32,032 nucleotides of DNA from JBDTVS01 sp040007095 (GCA_040007095.1 JBDTVS010000087.1:1-32032), one strand, 5' to 3'. Shown: positions 8,700 through 17,413, counted from the stretch's first letter. Made by a program: numbers and translations. The notes: generated by a model from the sequence alone, not told the origin.

Positions 8700-10237
8700 C
8701 AGTTCCCCGCTCCTCCAGAGGATTGCGATTGCGATTGCGACTGTCCTGACACCGTCGCACCGGCGGCCAGGTCGGATCCCGCCGGTCCTTCGCCCGCGTG
8801 AGGCTCGTCGGCAAGCACCCAGGTATCCTTGCTGCCGCCGCCTTGCGAGGAATTCACGACCAGCGACCCCTCTTTCAAGGCGACGCGCGTGAGACCGCCC
8901 GGCAGCACGACCACGTCCCTGCCGTAGAGGATGTAGGGGCGCAGGTCGACGTGCCGGCCGTGGAACGCACCGTCGATGATCGTCGGCACGCGCGACAGCG
9001 ACAGCGTGGGCTGCGCGATGTAGTTGCGGGGTTTGGCGTCGATCAAGCCAGCGAACACCGCCTGCTGATCCTTTGTCGACGCCGGTCCCACGAGCATGCC
9101 GTAGCCGCCAGACTCGTTGGCGGCCTTGACCACCAGCTCAGGGAGATGCGCCTGAACGTACGCTCGATCGGCGGGGCGGGAGCACACGTAAGTCGGCACG
9201 TTGGGAATGATGATCTCTTCGCCCAGGTAATACTTCACGATCTCGGGCACGTAGGCGTAGACCACCTTGTCGTCGGCCACGCCGGTGCCCGGCGCGTTGG
9301 CGAGCGCGACACGTCCGGCCCGGTACACGTCCATCAGCCCGCGCACGCCCAGCGCCGAATCCGCGCGGAAGGTCTTCGGGTCAAGGAAATCGTCGTCTAT
9401 CCGCCGATAGATCACGTCGACGCGTTCGAACCCTTTCGTGGTGCGCATCCAGACGAGGCCGTCCGATACGACCAGGTCGCGTCCCTCGACCAGCTCGACG
9501 CCCATCTGCTGGGCCAGGAACGAGTGCTCGAAGTACGCGGAATTGTGGACGCCGGGCGTGAGGACGACCACTCGCGGCGACTCGACGTCTTCGGGGGACA
9601 GCGACTCCAGCATGTCGCGTAGCCGGCTGGGATAGTCGTCGACCGGGCGAATGCGCGACGACTCGAAGACCTGCGGAAACGTGCGCTTCATCACGACGCG
9701 GTTCTGCAGGACGTAGGAGACGCCGGACGGGCAGCGCAAATTATCTTCCAGCACGTAGATCTGGCCGTCGCGGTCGCGGACCAGGTCCGTCCCCGTGATA
9801 TGGCACCAGATGCTTCCCGGCGGATTCAGGTCGACACACTGCTTGCGGAAGCTGCTGGCCGACCGGATGAGCTCGGCTGGGACGACCCCGTCGTTGACGA
9901 TCATCTGCGCGTGATAGATGTCGTCGAGGAACAGATTCAGCGCGCGGATTCGCTGCTTGAGGCCGCGCTCAATCCAGTGCCATTCGGCCGCGGCGACGAT
10001 TCGGGGGACGAGGTCGAAAGGGAAGATCCGTTCGGTGCCGGCGCTGTCGCCGTAAACGTTGAACGTGATCCCCATGTGCAGGAGTGCGCGCTCGGCCGAC
10101 AACTGCCGGCGCAGCAACTCCCCCGCCGACATCGTTTCGATCAGCTGGACCAGCGCTTTTGCGGCCGCTCGCGGCTGGCAGCCGGTCTCGAACATCTCGT
10201 CGAAGAATGCGCCCGTTTGATAATGCTCAAAAGTCAT
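8699..10237 (-). CDS. Circularly permuted type 2 ATP-grasp protein
   Basis: This 512-residue protein belongs to the circularly permuted ATP-grasp family (DUF404/DUF407, COG2308). Typical stretches are TERIFPFDLVPRIV near the N-terminus, YVLEDNLRCPSGVSYVLQNR in the permuted ATP-binding region, VVLTPGVHNSAYFEHSFLAQ, VVKAANESGGYGMLVGP, and HVDLRPYILYG near the C-terminus. These enzymes are predicted ATP-dependent amide ligases that act on carboxylates. The length slightly exceeds the usual value (about 470-490) because of a C-terminal low-complexity tail (GQSQSQSQSSGGAGN) encoded by a hexanucleotide repeat. It is the first gene of a two-gene operon with the alpha-E gene. The start at 10237 has no clear Shine-Dalgarno but lies just downstream of a possible promoter, so the transcript may be nearly leaderless. 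Confidence 0.92.
   Translation of the reverse strand: MTFEHYQTGAFFDEMFETGCQPRAAAKALVQLIETMSAGELLRRQLSAERALLHMGITFNVYGDSAGTERIFPFDLVPRIVAAAEWHWIERGLKQRIRALNLFLDDIYHAQMIVNDGVVPAELIRSASSFRKQCVDLNPPGSIWCHITGTDLVRDRDGQIYVLEDNLRCPSGVSYVLQNRVVMKRTFPQVFESSRIRPVDDYPSRLRDMLESLSPEDVESPRVVVLTPGVHNSAYFEHSFLAQQMGVELVEGRDLVVSDGLVWMRTTKGFERVDVIYRRIDDDFLDPKTFRADSALGVRGLMDVYRAGRVALANAPGTGVADDKVVYAYVPEIVKYYLGEEIIIPNVPTYVCSRPADRAYVQAHLPELVVKAANESGGYGMLVGPASTKDQQAVFAGLIDAKPRNYIAQPTLSLSRVPTIIDGAFHGRHVDLRPYILYGRDVVVLPGGLTRVALKEGSLVVNSSQGGGSKDTWVLADEPHAGEGPAGSDLAAGATVSGQSQSQSQSSGGAGN
8721..8738. repeat. Hexanucleotide tandem repeat (GATTGC) x3
   Basis: Three perfect copies of GATTGC occupy 8721-8738, followed by a degenerate copy GACTGT. 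They lie in the 3' end of the ATP-grasp gene and encode a Gln-Ser repeat. Copy-number change would lengthen or shorten the tail by two residues without shifting the frame. Confidence 0.85.
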
Positions 10238-10249
10238 GCAGGGACTTAA

Positions 10250-10278
10250 TTGTTAGTGCAAGATTCGGGAAGACTCAA
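10250..10278 (-). promoter_or_regulatory. Possible sigma-70-type promoter for the ATP-grasp/alpha-E operon
   Basis: On the minus strand a -35-like TTGAGT (10273-10278) and a -10-like TAACAA (10250-10255) are separated by exactly 17 bp. Transcription would start near 10243, only about 6 nt before the ATG at 10237. That agrees with the absence of a Shine-Dalgarno and suggests a leaderless or nearly leaderless mRNA. Both boxes match the consensus imperfectly, so this remains tentative. Confidence 0.35.
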
Positions 10279-10328
10279 CCAACAAAAATGTGCACACGCA
10301 CACACATGCTGCTCGACCCCCGTTCCGG

Positions 10329-10679
10329 TCAGTAGCGGGGCACGGAACTGTCCACGAGTTGTGACCAGGCGTCGATGCCGCCCTCGAGGTTGTACAGACA
10401 ACGGAACCCGTGACGGACGAAGTACTCCGCCGCAGACTGGCTGCGGATTCCGTGATGGCATTGAAAGACGATTGACGTGTCCCGATCCAGACCGAGCAGG
10501 TAGTCGTGGCACGCCTGGTCGAGGAGGCGCGCGCCTTCGATCTTCGCGATCGCCCGTTCGCCTTCGGTGCGCACATCGATCAGCTCGAACAAGACGCCGC
10601 CATCGATCATCTCCTTGAGCTGCGGCGCCGACAGCTGCTGGATGCCCGGCCGGGGGCTGGAATCCGTCAGATTGCTCAT
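10329..10679 (-). CDS. Rhodanese-like domain protein
   Basis: This 116-residue single-domain protein is a rhodanese/sulfurtransferase. The core begins with LIDVRTEGERAIAKIEGARL. The catalytic loop is CHHGIRS, in which the cysteine forms the persulfide intermediate and the trailing arginine and serine shape the anion pocket. The last part (GFRCLYNLEGGIDAWS) is the conserved C-terminal helix region. The family typically carries sulfane sulfur from thiosulfate or a cysteine persulfide to an acceptor; no partner is adjacent. The ATG at 10679 is preceded by GGAGAG at good spacing, which excludes the longer open frame reaching 10808. It has no signal peptide and is probably cytoplasmic and monocistronic. 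Confidence 0.9.
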   Translation of the reverse strand: MSNLTDSSPRPGIQQLSAPQLKEMIDGGVLFELIDVRTEGERAIAKIEGARLLDQACHDYLLGLDRDTSIVFQCHHGIRSQSAAEYFVRHGFRCLYNLEGGIDAWSQLVDSSVPRY

Positions 10680-10700
10680 TGCATCTCTCCTGAATCCGCG

Positions 10701-10717
10701 GTCCGCCGAGGGCGGAC
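10701..10717. repeat. GC-rich 7-bp hairpin in the leader of the rhodanese gene
   Basis: GTCCGCC (10701-10707) pairs with GGCGGAC (10711-10717) across a 3-nt loop. It lies 22 nt upstream of the rhodanese start on the minus strand. The 209-bp gap 10680-10888 holds no gene I can support. It could be a leader structure or a small dispersed repeat. Confidence 0.45.
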
Positions 10718-10888
10718 GTCTCGCCCGCCTTCTTGATGGCTGCCTGAGTACGCGCGGGCATTCCTGCTCAGCCCGGCTGATGGCCTGGACCCGCTGAAGC
10801 AGTACCACTTGACCCCGGTATTGACCGCGACTTTTCCGGCCGCGGCTCCGGCGCGCCTCATAGTCATTCCGAGGAGACCGTCCACGAG

Positions 10889-12505
10889 TCAGCGTCCCGA
10901 GCCAGGTGTGACCAGACGGGAGAACGGCGCGGCCGCGTGGACCACTTTCCCCCCGAGTATCGTCAAAACCGACTCGATCTTGCGGATCGTCTGTTCGGGC
11001 ACGGTGAGATAGTCGTGACTGAGGACAGCCAGATCGGCGTACTTGCCCTCCGCGAACGATCCCAGCTGGTGATCGTCGAACGAGAACCAGGCGGTGCCTT
11101 CGGTATACAGCCGGAGCGCCTCCGTCCGCGTGATCTGCTGACCGTCGTTGGTCAGCGTGCCGGCCAGATTTCGCCCCGTCGTCATGTAGAACAGCGACAG
11201 CCAGGGATCGAGCGCCGAGACGTTGGTGGAATCGGTGCCGACACCCGCCCGGATGCCGGAGTCGACAATCCGCCGGAAGGGCGGTCCGCCGCCGGTTGAG
11301 AGATAGGTCCAGGTCTGCACGCTGGCGCCGGCGCCGAGTTCCATGAGGAGTTTCAGCCGGGCGGCATCGATGCTCTGCAGGTGGATGAGCGACCAGCGGA
11401 GTCCCTCGAGCGGATGGTCGCGCGCAATCGATCGAAACGCGGCGAGATGGTAGTCGTTTTCCGCCAGGGTAATCGAATGCTGCTGGAGGAGCCAGCCGTG
11501 CCTGGCGATCATTCGTGCCGTCGGCTCGAACATTGCCGACGTCGTGTCTGCCCCGCCGATTCTCTCGCCGAACCCCGCCACCCTGAACAGGTCGTCTCCC
11601 ACGGCCCGGCCGGACTGACTGAAGTTGTTGAGCACCCGCGCCTCGACCTCCTGAGGCGAGTCCGCCGGGAAGAGCGGCCGCATGCGAATGGTGAGCTTGT
11701 CCTGTCGCCAGAGCTTGAGGGCGTACTCCTGGTCTGGAAAATTGCCGGCGTTGATGACGGCGGTGAGCCCGACGCTGTTCGCGTGGGCGTTCAAATCGGC
11801 CGTGCCGCGCAGCTTCTGTTCAGGTGTCTGGGCGGCCTGCAGCGCAGTCAGCGCAGCGGCCGCCGACATCACGACCCCGCTCTGCTCGTCGACGGCGACA
11901 CCCTTCGCGGCCAGGAACGATCGGCCCAGGCTGTTGGCGACTGCGCCGGTACCCCCGCCGGTGCCGGAGATGTAGACCGCATGTCTGGGCGCTGCGGCAT
12001 CCAGGTCAGCCTTCGTCGGCCGCCGCGCCTCGGCGAATTGCGTGTGGTTCCAGCCGCCGATGCAGGTGATGAATTCTCCCGGCGGCACCGACTCGGCGCG
12101 CTTCGCGATCGCCTCCTGGAGCTCGGCAATCGAAAACGCGCGCTCGATGCGGCGTGCTTCGTATCCCGGGTTGACTCCGGCCCGAGTGTAGTGGGCGTGC
12201 GAATCGAACAAACCGGGAACGACGGTCCGTCCTCCCAGATCGATCGTCAACGCATCGGGGCCCAGCCGCTGTCCGGCCGGGGCGATGCGGCCGTTCTTGA
12301 TCGTCAGCGACGCCCCGACGAGGCCCCGGCCATCGACGAACTTTCCGTTCACGAGGGCGATGTCGCCGTCGTTTCCCCTCTGTCCGGTGGTCCCCGCGGC
12401 AGTCTGAGGCGCCGCGCCGATCACCCGGGCGCCGGCCAGGGCCGCCGCACCCGCGATCAGCTCACGCCGTGAGAACCTGGCCCCGAGTCTGTCCTGACTG
12501 GTCAT
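10889..12505 (-). CDS. Amidohydrolase family 3 protein, Tat-exported
   Basis: This 538-residue protein has a twin-arginine signal (FSRRELIAGAAALAGA, residues 11-26) and a metal-dependent hydrolase fold. The metal-binding HxH is at 103-105 in GLFDSHAHYT, a further His lies in WSLIHLQSID, and the catalytic Asp lies in AGVGTDSTN. The C-terminal ADLAVLSHDYLTVPE segment is the usual second strand set of the beta-sandwich. Overall it resembles the YtcJ-like Amidohydrolase_3 branch. It would hydrolyse an amide or related bond in the periplasm; the substrate cannot be read from sequence. The gene lies 27 bp after the RND pump gene on the same strand, so it may be the third gene of that operon, with transported and hydrolysed compounds possibly related. 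Confidence 0.88.
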   Translation of the reverse strand: MTSQDRLGARFSRRELIAGAAALAGARVIGAAPQTAAGTTGQRGNDGDIALVNGKFVDGRGLVGASLTIKNGRIAPAGQRLGPDALTIDLGGRTVVPGLFDSHAHYTRAGVNPGYEARRIERAFSIAELQEAIAKRAESVPPGEFITCIGGWNHTQFAEARRPTKADLDAAAPRHAVYISGTGGGTGAVANSLGRSFLAAKGVAVDEQSGVVMSAAAALTALQAAQTPEQKLRGTADLNAHANSVGLTAVINAGNFPDQEYALKLWRQDKLTIRMRPLFPADSPQEVEARVLNNFSQSGRAVGDDLFRVAGFGERIGGADTTSAMFEPTARMIARHGWLLQQHSITLAENDYHLAAFRSIARDHPLEGLRWSLIHLQSIDAARLKLLMELGAGASVQTWTYLSTGGGPPFRRIVDSGIRAGVGTDSTNVSALDPWLSLFYMTTGRNLAGTLTNDGQQITRTEALRLYTEGTAWFSFDDHQLGSFAEGKYADLAVLSHDYLTVPEQTIRKIESVLTILGGKVVHAAAPFSRLVTPGSGR

Positions 12506-12532
12506 GCTGAATCCGGCGATGATTCTACCGTT

Positions 12533-15500
12533 TCACGGCATCGGTGCCTGGCGCGGATAGAAGCGTCGCCCGATCGCAGACGGCGTCAGTTGACTCATCA
12601 ACGATTTGAAGCGTTGGTTCAGGAACGACTGCTCCAGCGCATCGAGTTTCACGTACGCGACCGGCACCAGCAGCAGGGTCAGGAACAGACAGAGCGATTG
12701 CCCGCCGATAATCGTCACCGCGATGGCCGCGCGGCCCTGGCCGCCAATCCCCAACCCCAGTGCCGTCGGAATCAGCCCCGCCACAATCGCCGAGGTCGTC
12801 ATCAGGATCGGACGAAGACGGGTCCGGCAGGCTTCGACGACGGCCTGGCGCAGCGGCATCCCCGTTGCGCGCAGCACGTTGGCGTAGTCCACCTGCAGAA
12901 TCGAGTTCTTCTTGACGATCCCGAGCAGCAACAGGACACCGAGTGCGCTCCACAGGTTGAGCGTGCGGTTCGTGGCCCAGAGTGTGAACAGCGCGAACGG
13001 GATTGAGAGCGGCAGCGCCAGCATGATGACGACCGGCTGGATGAAGCTCTCGAACTGGGCGGCGAGGACCATGTAGACGAAGATCATCGCCAGGGAAATC
13101 GCCATGATCAGATTTCGAGTCGTCTCATCGAGGACCTTTGTCTGTCCGCTGAGCGTGAACGACATGTCCGGCGGCAGGTTGAGGTCGGCCAGCAGCTTTC
13201 GCACGTCGTTCGACGCCTCGTCGAGCGCGTGCCCGGGAGCGATGTCGGCGACCACGCCGACCGAGAACTGGCGGTTCGCCCGCTGCAGCTGGCTGGGCCC
13301 GAGCCCGCGCTCGAGCTTGGCAAGATTGTCGATGCGGACGGGAACGCCCTTGGCCGAAGGCACCGTGATCTTGCCGATCGCGGCAATGTCGCGGCGCTGC
13401 TCCTCGAGCACCCGGACTTTCACCGGATACTGCTCTCCCCCTTCCCGATACGTCGAGATTTCGTCGTCGCCGGACACCGCGAGGCGAAGCGCACCGCCGA
13501 TCGTGGCCATTCTGACGCCAAGGTCGGCCGCCCGTTTGCGATCCACCGCGACGTGGATCTCCGGGTTCGAGATGCTCAACGAGAGTTTGGGATCCGTCAG
13601 GCTGGCCACATGTTGCGCGGCGGCAAACAGCTTCAACGAATAGTCGGTGAGCCGGTTGAGATCCGGCCCGAGCAGCTTCGCGTTGATCGGGAATCCGCCC
13701 TGCTCGCCGCCGCCGAGCGAGTTTCTAATCGTAAAGCTCGGACGGTACGACGGATGGGCGCGGAGTCGTTTGCGCATCTCCGCAATCATCTCGTCCTGAG
13801 TTGCCGTTCGGCTCTCGAACGGCGCCGCATGCACGAGCAGATGGAGGTGGGTCGTCAACTGGGTGACGGCCGGTTCGATGTCCTGGACGCCTTTGACGTC
13901 GCCCAACTCCTTGACCAGCTGCCGGGCCATGTCGCTGGTGCCCTCGAGCGAGGTGCCTTCGGGCGCGTCAAGGTGGATGGTCCATTCGCCCATGTCCTCG
14001 TCGGGCACGAATGTCCGGCCGACCAGACGGTTCAGCGGAAACGTCGTCAGGAATACCGCGATTGATATCCCGATGATCACTCCGGAATGATCGAGCGACC
14101 AATCGACCCAACCGGTGTACCACTGATCGAGCCAATGGAAGAAGCCGGACTCCTTCGTCTTGCGATCCCGGTCGGCGTCGGCCAGCTTCAGAAACCGCGA
14201 GCTGAGCATCGGGGTCAGCGTAAAGCTCACCAGCATCGACACCATGATCGAGAACGCCATGGTCAAGCCGAACGGGTTGATGAACCGCCGGGCGTACCCG
14301 GTCATGAAGGCGATCGGCAGGAAGATCACGACCAGCGAGAGCGTCGTGGCCATGACCGCCAGCGACACCTCCCGGGTCCCCTGAATCGCGGCTTCGTACG
14401 GGGTGCACTGCTTCTCCTCGATATAGCGAAAGATATTCTCGAGAACCACGATCGCGTCGTCGATCACGATGCCGACCGCCAGCGTGATGCCGAGCAGCGT
14501 CATGTTGTTCAGCGTGAAGTCCATGCCGCGCATCAGCGTGAACGTGGCGATGATCGAGGCCGGGATCGCGAGGGCCGCAATCAGGACGGCGCGGATGTTG
14601 CGGATGAAGAACATGACGACGATTGCTGCGAACAGGCTGCCCCAGACGAGATGCTCCTCGAGCGCTTCGACCGAGGCGTAGATGAACGTCGAGTCGTCGC
14701 GGGTGATCGACATGTTCACCGAGGCGGGCAGCGCCTTTCGCACCGCCGCCAGCTTCTGCTTGACGCCTTCGATGACGGCGACGGTGTTTTCGCCGGTCGC
14801 GCGCACGATCTCGAGGGTCACCGCCGGAGTACCGTTCAGCCAGGCCGCGCTTTTCGGCCGCTCGAAGCCATCCTCGGCATAGCCGATGTCGGACACGCGA
14901 ATCGGCGTGCCGTTGTTGGTCGAAATCACGATGTTGTTGAACTGTTCGGTCGCATCGATGCGGCCGAGGGTTCGCAGCAGCAACTCTGACTTGCCCTGCT
15001 CAACCGTCCCGCCGGGAATCTCCACGTTCTCGCCGACGACCGCGTCGCGAACCTGCTGAATCGACAGGCCGTACGAGTTCAGCTTTTCGATGTCGACGAC
15101 GATGTGGACCTCGCGGGCCCGTCCACCTCCAAGCGCGACCTGTCCGACGCCGTTGACCGTGGCAATCGCGCGCTTCACCTGCTTGTCGGCGATCTCGGTC
15201 AGCGTCCGGAGGCTCATCGCGTCCGACGAGACGACCACCGTCATGACCGGATCGGAATCAGGATCGACCTTGGTGATCACCGGCGGCAGCAGCTGTGGGG
15301 GGACGCGCCCCATCGCGCTCGACACCTTTTCCCGGACGTCGTTGGCGGCGTCGTTGATGTCGCGTTCGAGGACGAACTTGACCGTGATGTTCGCGGTGCC
15401 TTCCGTGATGCGGCCTGACGTCAGCTCGTCGATGCCGGAGACGCTGCTGAGCGCCTCCTCGACCGGCTCGACGACCGAGCTGGCCATTTCATCAGGACTC

Positions 15501-15658
15501 GCGCCCGGCAGGCTCAGGGCCACGTTGACGGTCGCTGGATCCGCCTTCGGAAACAGATCCACGCCGAGCGTACGGAAAGAGAACACCCCGAGCACCACGA
15601 GCGACATCACGAGCATCGTCGCGAACACGGGCCGGCGGACGCAGAGCTCTGCAAGCAT
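12533..15658 (-). CDS. RND efflux transporter inner-membrane permease
   Basis: This 1041-residue protein has the full AcrB/MdtB-like length and two-fold layout. TM1 is at about residues 10-30 (VFATMLVMSLVVLGVFSF), followed by a large periplasmic loop. TM4 contains GIVIDDAIVVLENI with the proton-relay aspartates at 400-401. A second large loop and a C-terminal membrane half with GIVKKNSILQVDYAN follow. These point to the HAE1-like drug and hydrophobic-compound group rather than the heavy-metal group. The ATG at 15658 is chosen because MLAELCVRRPVFATML is the standard N-terminus; the longer open frame to 16105 would overlap the adaptor gene. It follows the adaptor by 17 bp. No outer-membrane channel gene is present in the window, so a shared TolC-like protein elsewhere is expected. 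Confidence 0.95.
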   Translation of the reverse strand: MLAELCVRRPVFATMLVMSLVVLGVFSFRTLGVDLFPKADPATVNVALSLPGASPDEMASSVVEPVEEALSSVSGIDELTSGRITEGTANITVKFVLERDINDAANDVREKVSSAMGRVPPQLLPPVITKVDPDSDPVMTVVVSSDAMSLRTLTEIADKQVKRAIATVNGVGQVALGGGRAREVHIVVDIEKLNSYGLSIQQVRDAVVGENVEIPGGTVEQGKSELLLRTLGRIDATEQFNNIVISTNNGTPIRVSDIGYAEDGFERPKSAAWLNGTPAVTLEIVRATGENTVAVIEGVKQKLAAVRKALPASVNMSITRDDSTFIYASVEALEEHLVWGSLFAAIVVMFFIRNIRAVLIAALAIPASIIATFTLMRGMDFTLNNMTLLGITLAVGIVIDDAIVVLENIFRYIEEKQCTPYEAAIQGTREVSLAVMATTLSLVVIFLPIAFMTGYARRFINPFGLTMAFSIMVSMLVSFTLTPMLSSRFLKLADADRDRKTKESGFFHWLDQWYTGWVDWSLDHSGVIIGISIAVFLTTFPLNRLVGRTFVPDEDMGEWTIHLDAPEGTSLEGTSDMARQLVKELGDVKGVQDIEPAVTQLTTHLHLLVHAAPFESRTATQDEMIAEMRKRLRAHPSYRPSFTIRNSLGGGEQGGFPINAKLLGPDLNRLTDYSLKLFAAAQHVASLTDPKLSLSISNPEIHVAVDRKRAADLGVRMATIGGALRLAVSGDDEISTYREGGEQYPVKVRVLEEQRRDIAAIGKITVPSAKGVPVRIDNLAKLERGLGPSQLQRANRQFSVGVVADIAPGHALDEASNDVRKLLADLNLPPDMSFTLSGQTKVLDETTRNLIMAISLAMIFVYMVLAAQFESFIQPVVIMLALPLSIPFALFTLWATNRTLNLWSALGVLLLLGIVKKNSILQVDYANVLRATGMPLRQAVVEACRTRLRPILMTTSAIVAGLIPTALGLGIGGQGRAAIAVTIIGGQSLCLFLTLLLVPVAYVKLDALEQSFLNQRFKSLMSQLTPSAIGRRFYPRQAPMP

Positions 15659-15675
15659 CGAAAGTCTCCGTTGAG

Positions 15676-16890
15676 CTATTCGCCGTTCGGCGCGACACTC
15701 ACACGCTGTCCGTCGGCCAGCTGGTCGACGTCGGTGAGCGCGACCGGATCGCCGGCCTTCACGCCAGTGAGAATCTCGACCCGGTCCCCGAGACGCTCGC
15801 CCACTTTCAGTTCCCGGGCCGCCAGTTGTCCCCCTGCGACGACGAATACGCGATTGACGCCGTAGCGGTACTGGAGCGCGCCGTAGGGCAGTGACAGCAC
15901 CTGATCCACACGGCTGCTTTCGAGGTGCACGCGTACGAAGGTGCCAGGCTTCAGGAGATTCTCGGGATTGGGCACCAGCGCCTCGAATGGAAAGGCGCGC
16001 GACTGGGGGCTGACCGATGGGCTGATGCGTGACACGGTTGCCGTGAACGGCTTGTCCGGATAGGCGTCGACGACAAGCGTGACCGGCTGGGCGACCTTGA
16101 CCCACGGCGCCAGGGCCTCCGGAATCTCCGCCGTGACTCTCAAGGGGTCAACCCGCACCACGCTCATCACCGGAGTCTGGACGTTCACGAGCTGACCGAG
16201 CGAGACGAGGCGTTTTTCGACGAAGCCGTTGAAGGGAGCACGAATGGTGGCGTCGCGCAGCTGCCGATCGGCCAGCTTGGCCGAGGCGACGGAAGCGGAG
16301 ATGTCGGCGCGAAGGTTCTTGGCGTTCTGCAGCGACGAATCGTACGCCGCTTGCTTGGCGCCATAGGTGGCATCCGCATCGTCGAGAAGCTGCTTGGGGA
16401 CCAGCTGGCGCTTGAAGAGCTCCGTCGCCCGATCGAGCGACTGCTTCGCCTGCAGGAGCTCCGCGGCGGCTTTCTGGACGTCGGGTGTCTGTTCGATGGG
16501 CGGCAGGCGGTCCGGGCTGGCGGCGCCGTATTTTGCCAGCGCGCGTTCGCGTACGGCGTCCTGCTCGTCGGAGTTGTATTGCAGTTTCTCGCGGTCGAGC
16601 TCGACGAGCACCTGCCCGGCGGTTACGCGATCGCCGAGATCGGCCAGGATCCGATTCACCCTGCCCGACGCCTCGGCGGAAATCGTCACCTGGTCATCGG
16701 CGACCAACGTGCCCACCACCTCAACGTTACGTCGAATGGCCTGCGTCTTGACGGCCTCGATTTTGATCGCCTTGATTTCTTGCGCGCTCCGCGCCGGGAC
16801 CTTCTCACTTTTCGAGCAGCCCGATGACACGACGCCGAGGAGCACCGCGAGTCCAAGGCAGGGAAACCGCACTCGAGAAGTCACGCGCAT
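15676..16890 (-). CDS. RND efflux periplasmic adaptor lipoprotein (HlyD/MFP family)
   Basis: This 404-residue adaptor has a lipoprotein signal with the lipid-attached Cys25 in GVVSSGC. A biotinyl-lipoyl-like half motif (SAEASGRVNRILADLGDRVTAGQVLVELD) is followed by an alpha-helical coiled-coil hairpin at about residues 110-205. The second lipoyl half (IRAPFNGFVEKRLVSLGQLV) and beta-barrel and membrane-proximal domains follow. It links the inner-membrane RND pump to an outer-membrane channel. It is the first gene of the operon with the permease and possibly the amidohydrolase. The start at 16890 gives the lipoprotein signal directly. No good Shine-Dalgarno is seen. A perfect palindrome lies 20 bp upstream. 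Confidence 0.94.
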   Translation of the reverse strand: MRVTSRVRFPCLGLAVLLGVVSSGCSKSEKVPARSAQEIKAIKIEAVKTQAIRRNVEVVGTLVADDQVTISAEASGRVNRILADLGDRVTAGQVLVELDREKLQYNSDEQDAVRERALAKYGAASPDRLPPIEQTPDVQKAAAELLQAKQSLDRATELFKRQLVPKQLLDDADATYGAKQAAYDSSLQNAKNLRADISASVASAKLADRQLRDATIRAPFNGFVEKRLVSLGQLVNVQTPVMSVVRVDPLRVTAEIPEALAPWVKVAQPVTLVVDAYPDKPFTATVSRISPSVSPQSRAFPFEALVPNPENLLKPGTFVRVHLESSRVDQVLSLPYGALQYRYGVNRVFVVAGGQLAARELKVGERLGDRVEILTGVKAGDPVALTDVDQLADGQRVSVAPNGE

Positions 16891-16909
16891 AGGTCAACAA
16901 CCGGCGGAG

Positions 16910-16927
16910 GAGAATCCATGGATTCTC
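16910..16927. promoter_or_regulatory. Perfect 18-bp palindrome upstream of the efflux operon (possible operator)
   Basis: GAGAATCCATGGATTCTC is identical to its own reverse complement. It lies in the 93-bp gap between the cupin stop and the adaptor start, 20 bp upstream of the adaptor ATG. Palindromes of this size in front of RND operons are commonly binding sites for TetR- or MarR-type repressors. No such regulator gene is in the window, so the assignment as operator is inference. Confidence 0.5.
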
Positions 16928-16983
16928 TGATCCTACGATGTTCTGCCGGAAAAGGCTCGGGGGGCTGCGGGACCTCGGCGAGT

Positions 16984-17382
16984 CTATTTCTGAAAGGTCG
17001 CCCGGTCCTTGAACTCCACCATGATGAACTCCGCCTCGCCGGCGATGTTCTCGGGCAGGTGAACGTTGCCGTCGCTGCACCCAAGTGCGCCGGCTGGGAC
17101 CGAGGCCGGCTCGGTGTCCCCGTCCGGGAGCGTGAAGTTGAAGGTCTGGTCGGTCAGAAAAATGACGCAGCCGGGGGAATGCCGGTGCATGACCGACTTC
17201 TCGCCTCGACCGTACTTCACGCGGAGGAAACGCGCCACGTCGTTCTCGAACGACACGGAGTAGTGCTTCGGGTCCGCAGTGACGGCGTCGGGAAAAGCGT
17301 CGGCCCTCCGCTGCGCCAGCAACGTCGACGACGCGACGCCGAGAAGAACGCCAAGAACCAACCCGATCAGCAGATTCCGCAT
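16984..17382 (-). CDS. Small secreted cupin-fold protein
   Basis: This 132-residue protein has a signal peptide (about residues 1-24, ending TLLAQ) and a single cupin-like beta-barrel. The GEKSVMHRHSPGCVIFLTD segment is cupin motif 1 with the HxH metal ligands, and HLPENIAGEAEFIMVEFK resembles motif 2. The ATG at 17382 has GAGGAGA upstream at good spacing, which rules out the longer open frame. It may bind a metal and a small ligand outside the cytoplasm; no enzyme activity can be assigned. It is transcribed away from the peptide transporter genes and toward the efflux operon, with a 93-bp gap containing a palindrome, and may be independent. Confidence 0.82.
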   Translation of the reverse strand: MRNLLIGLVLGVLLGVASSTLLAQRRADAFPDAVTADPKHYSVSFENDVARFLRVKYGRGEKSVMHRHSPGCVIFLTDQTFNFTLPDGDTEPASVPAGALGCSDGNVHLPENIAGEAEFIMVEFKDRATFQK

Positions 17383-17413
17383 GCCCGTCTCTCCTCGGCC
17401 CAAGGTCCACGTC

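Noticed and set aside
11381..12472. Long plus-strand open frame opposite the amidohydrolase
   Set aside because: Arg/Glu/His-rich composition typical of antisense frames; no motif.
15659..16105. N-terminal extension of the RND permease
   Set aside because: It would lie inside the adaptor gene, and the standard permease N-terminus begins at 15658.
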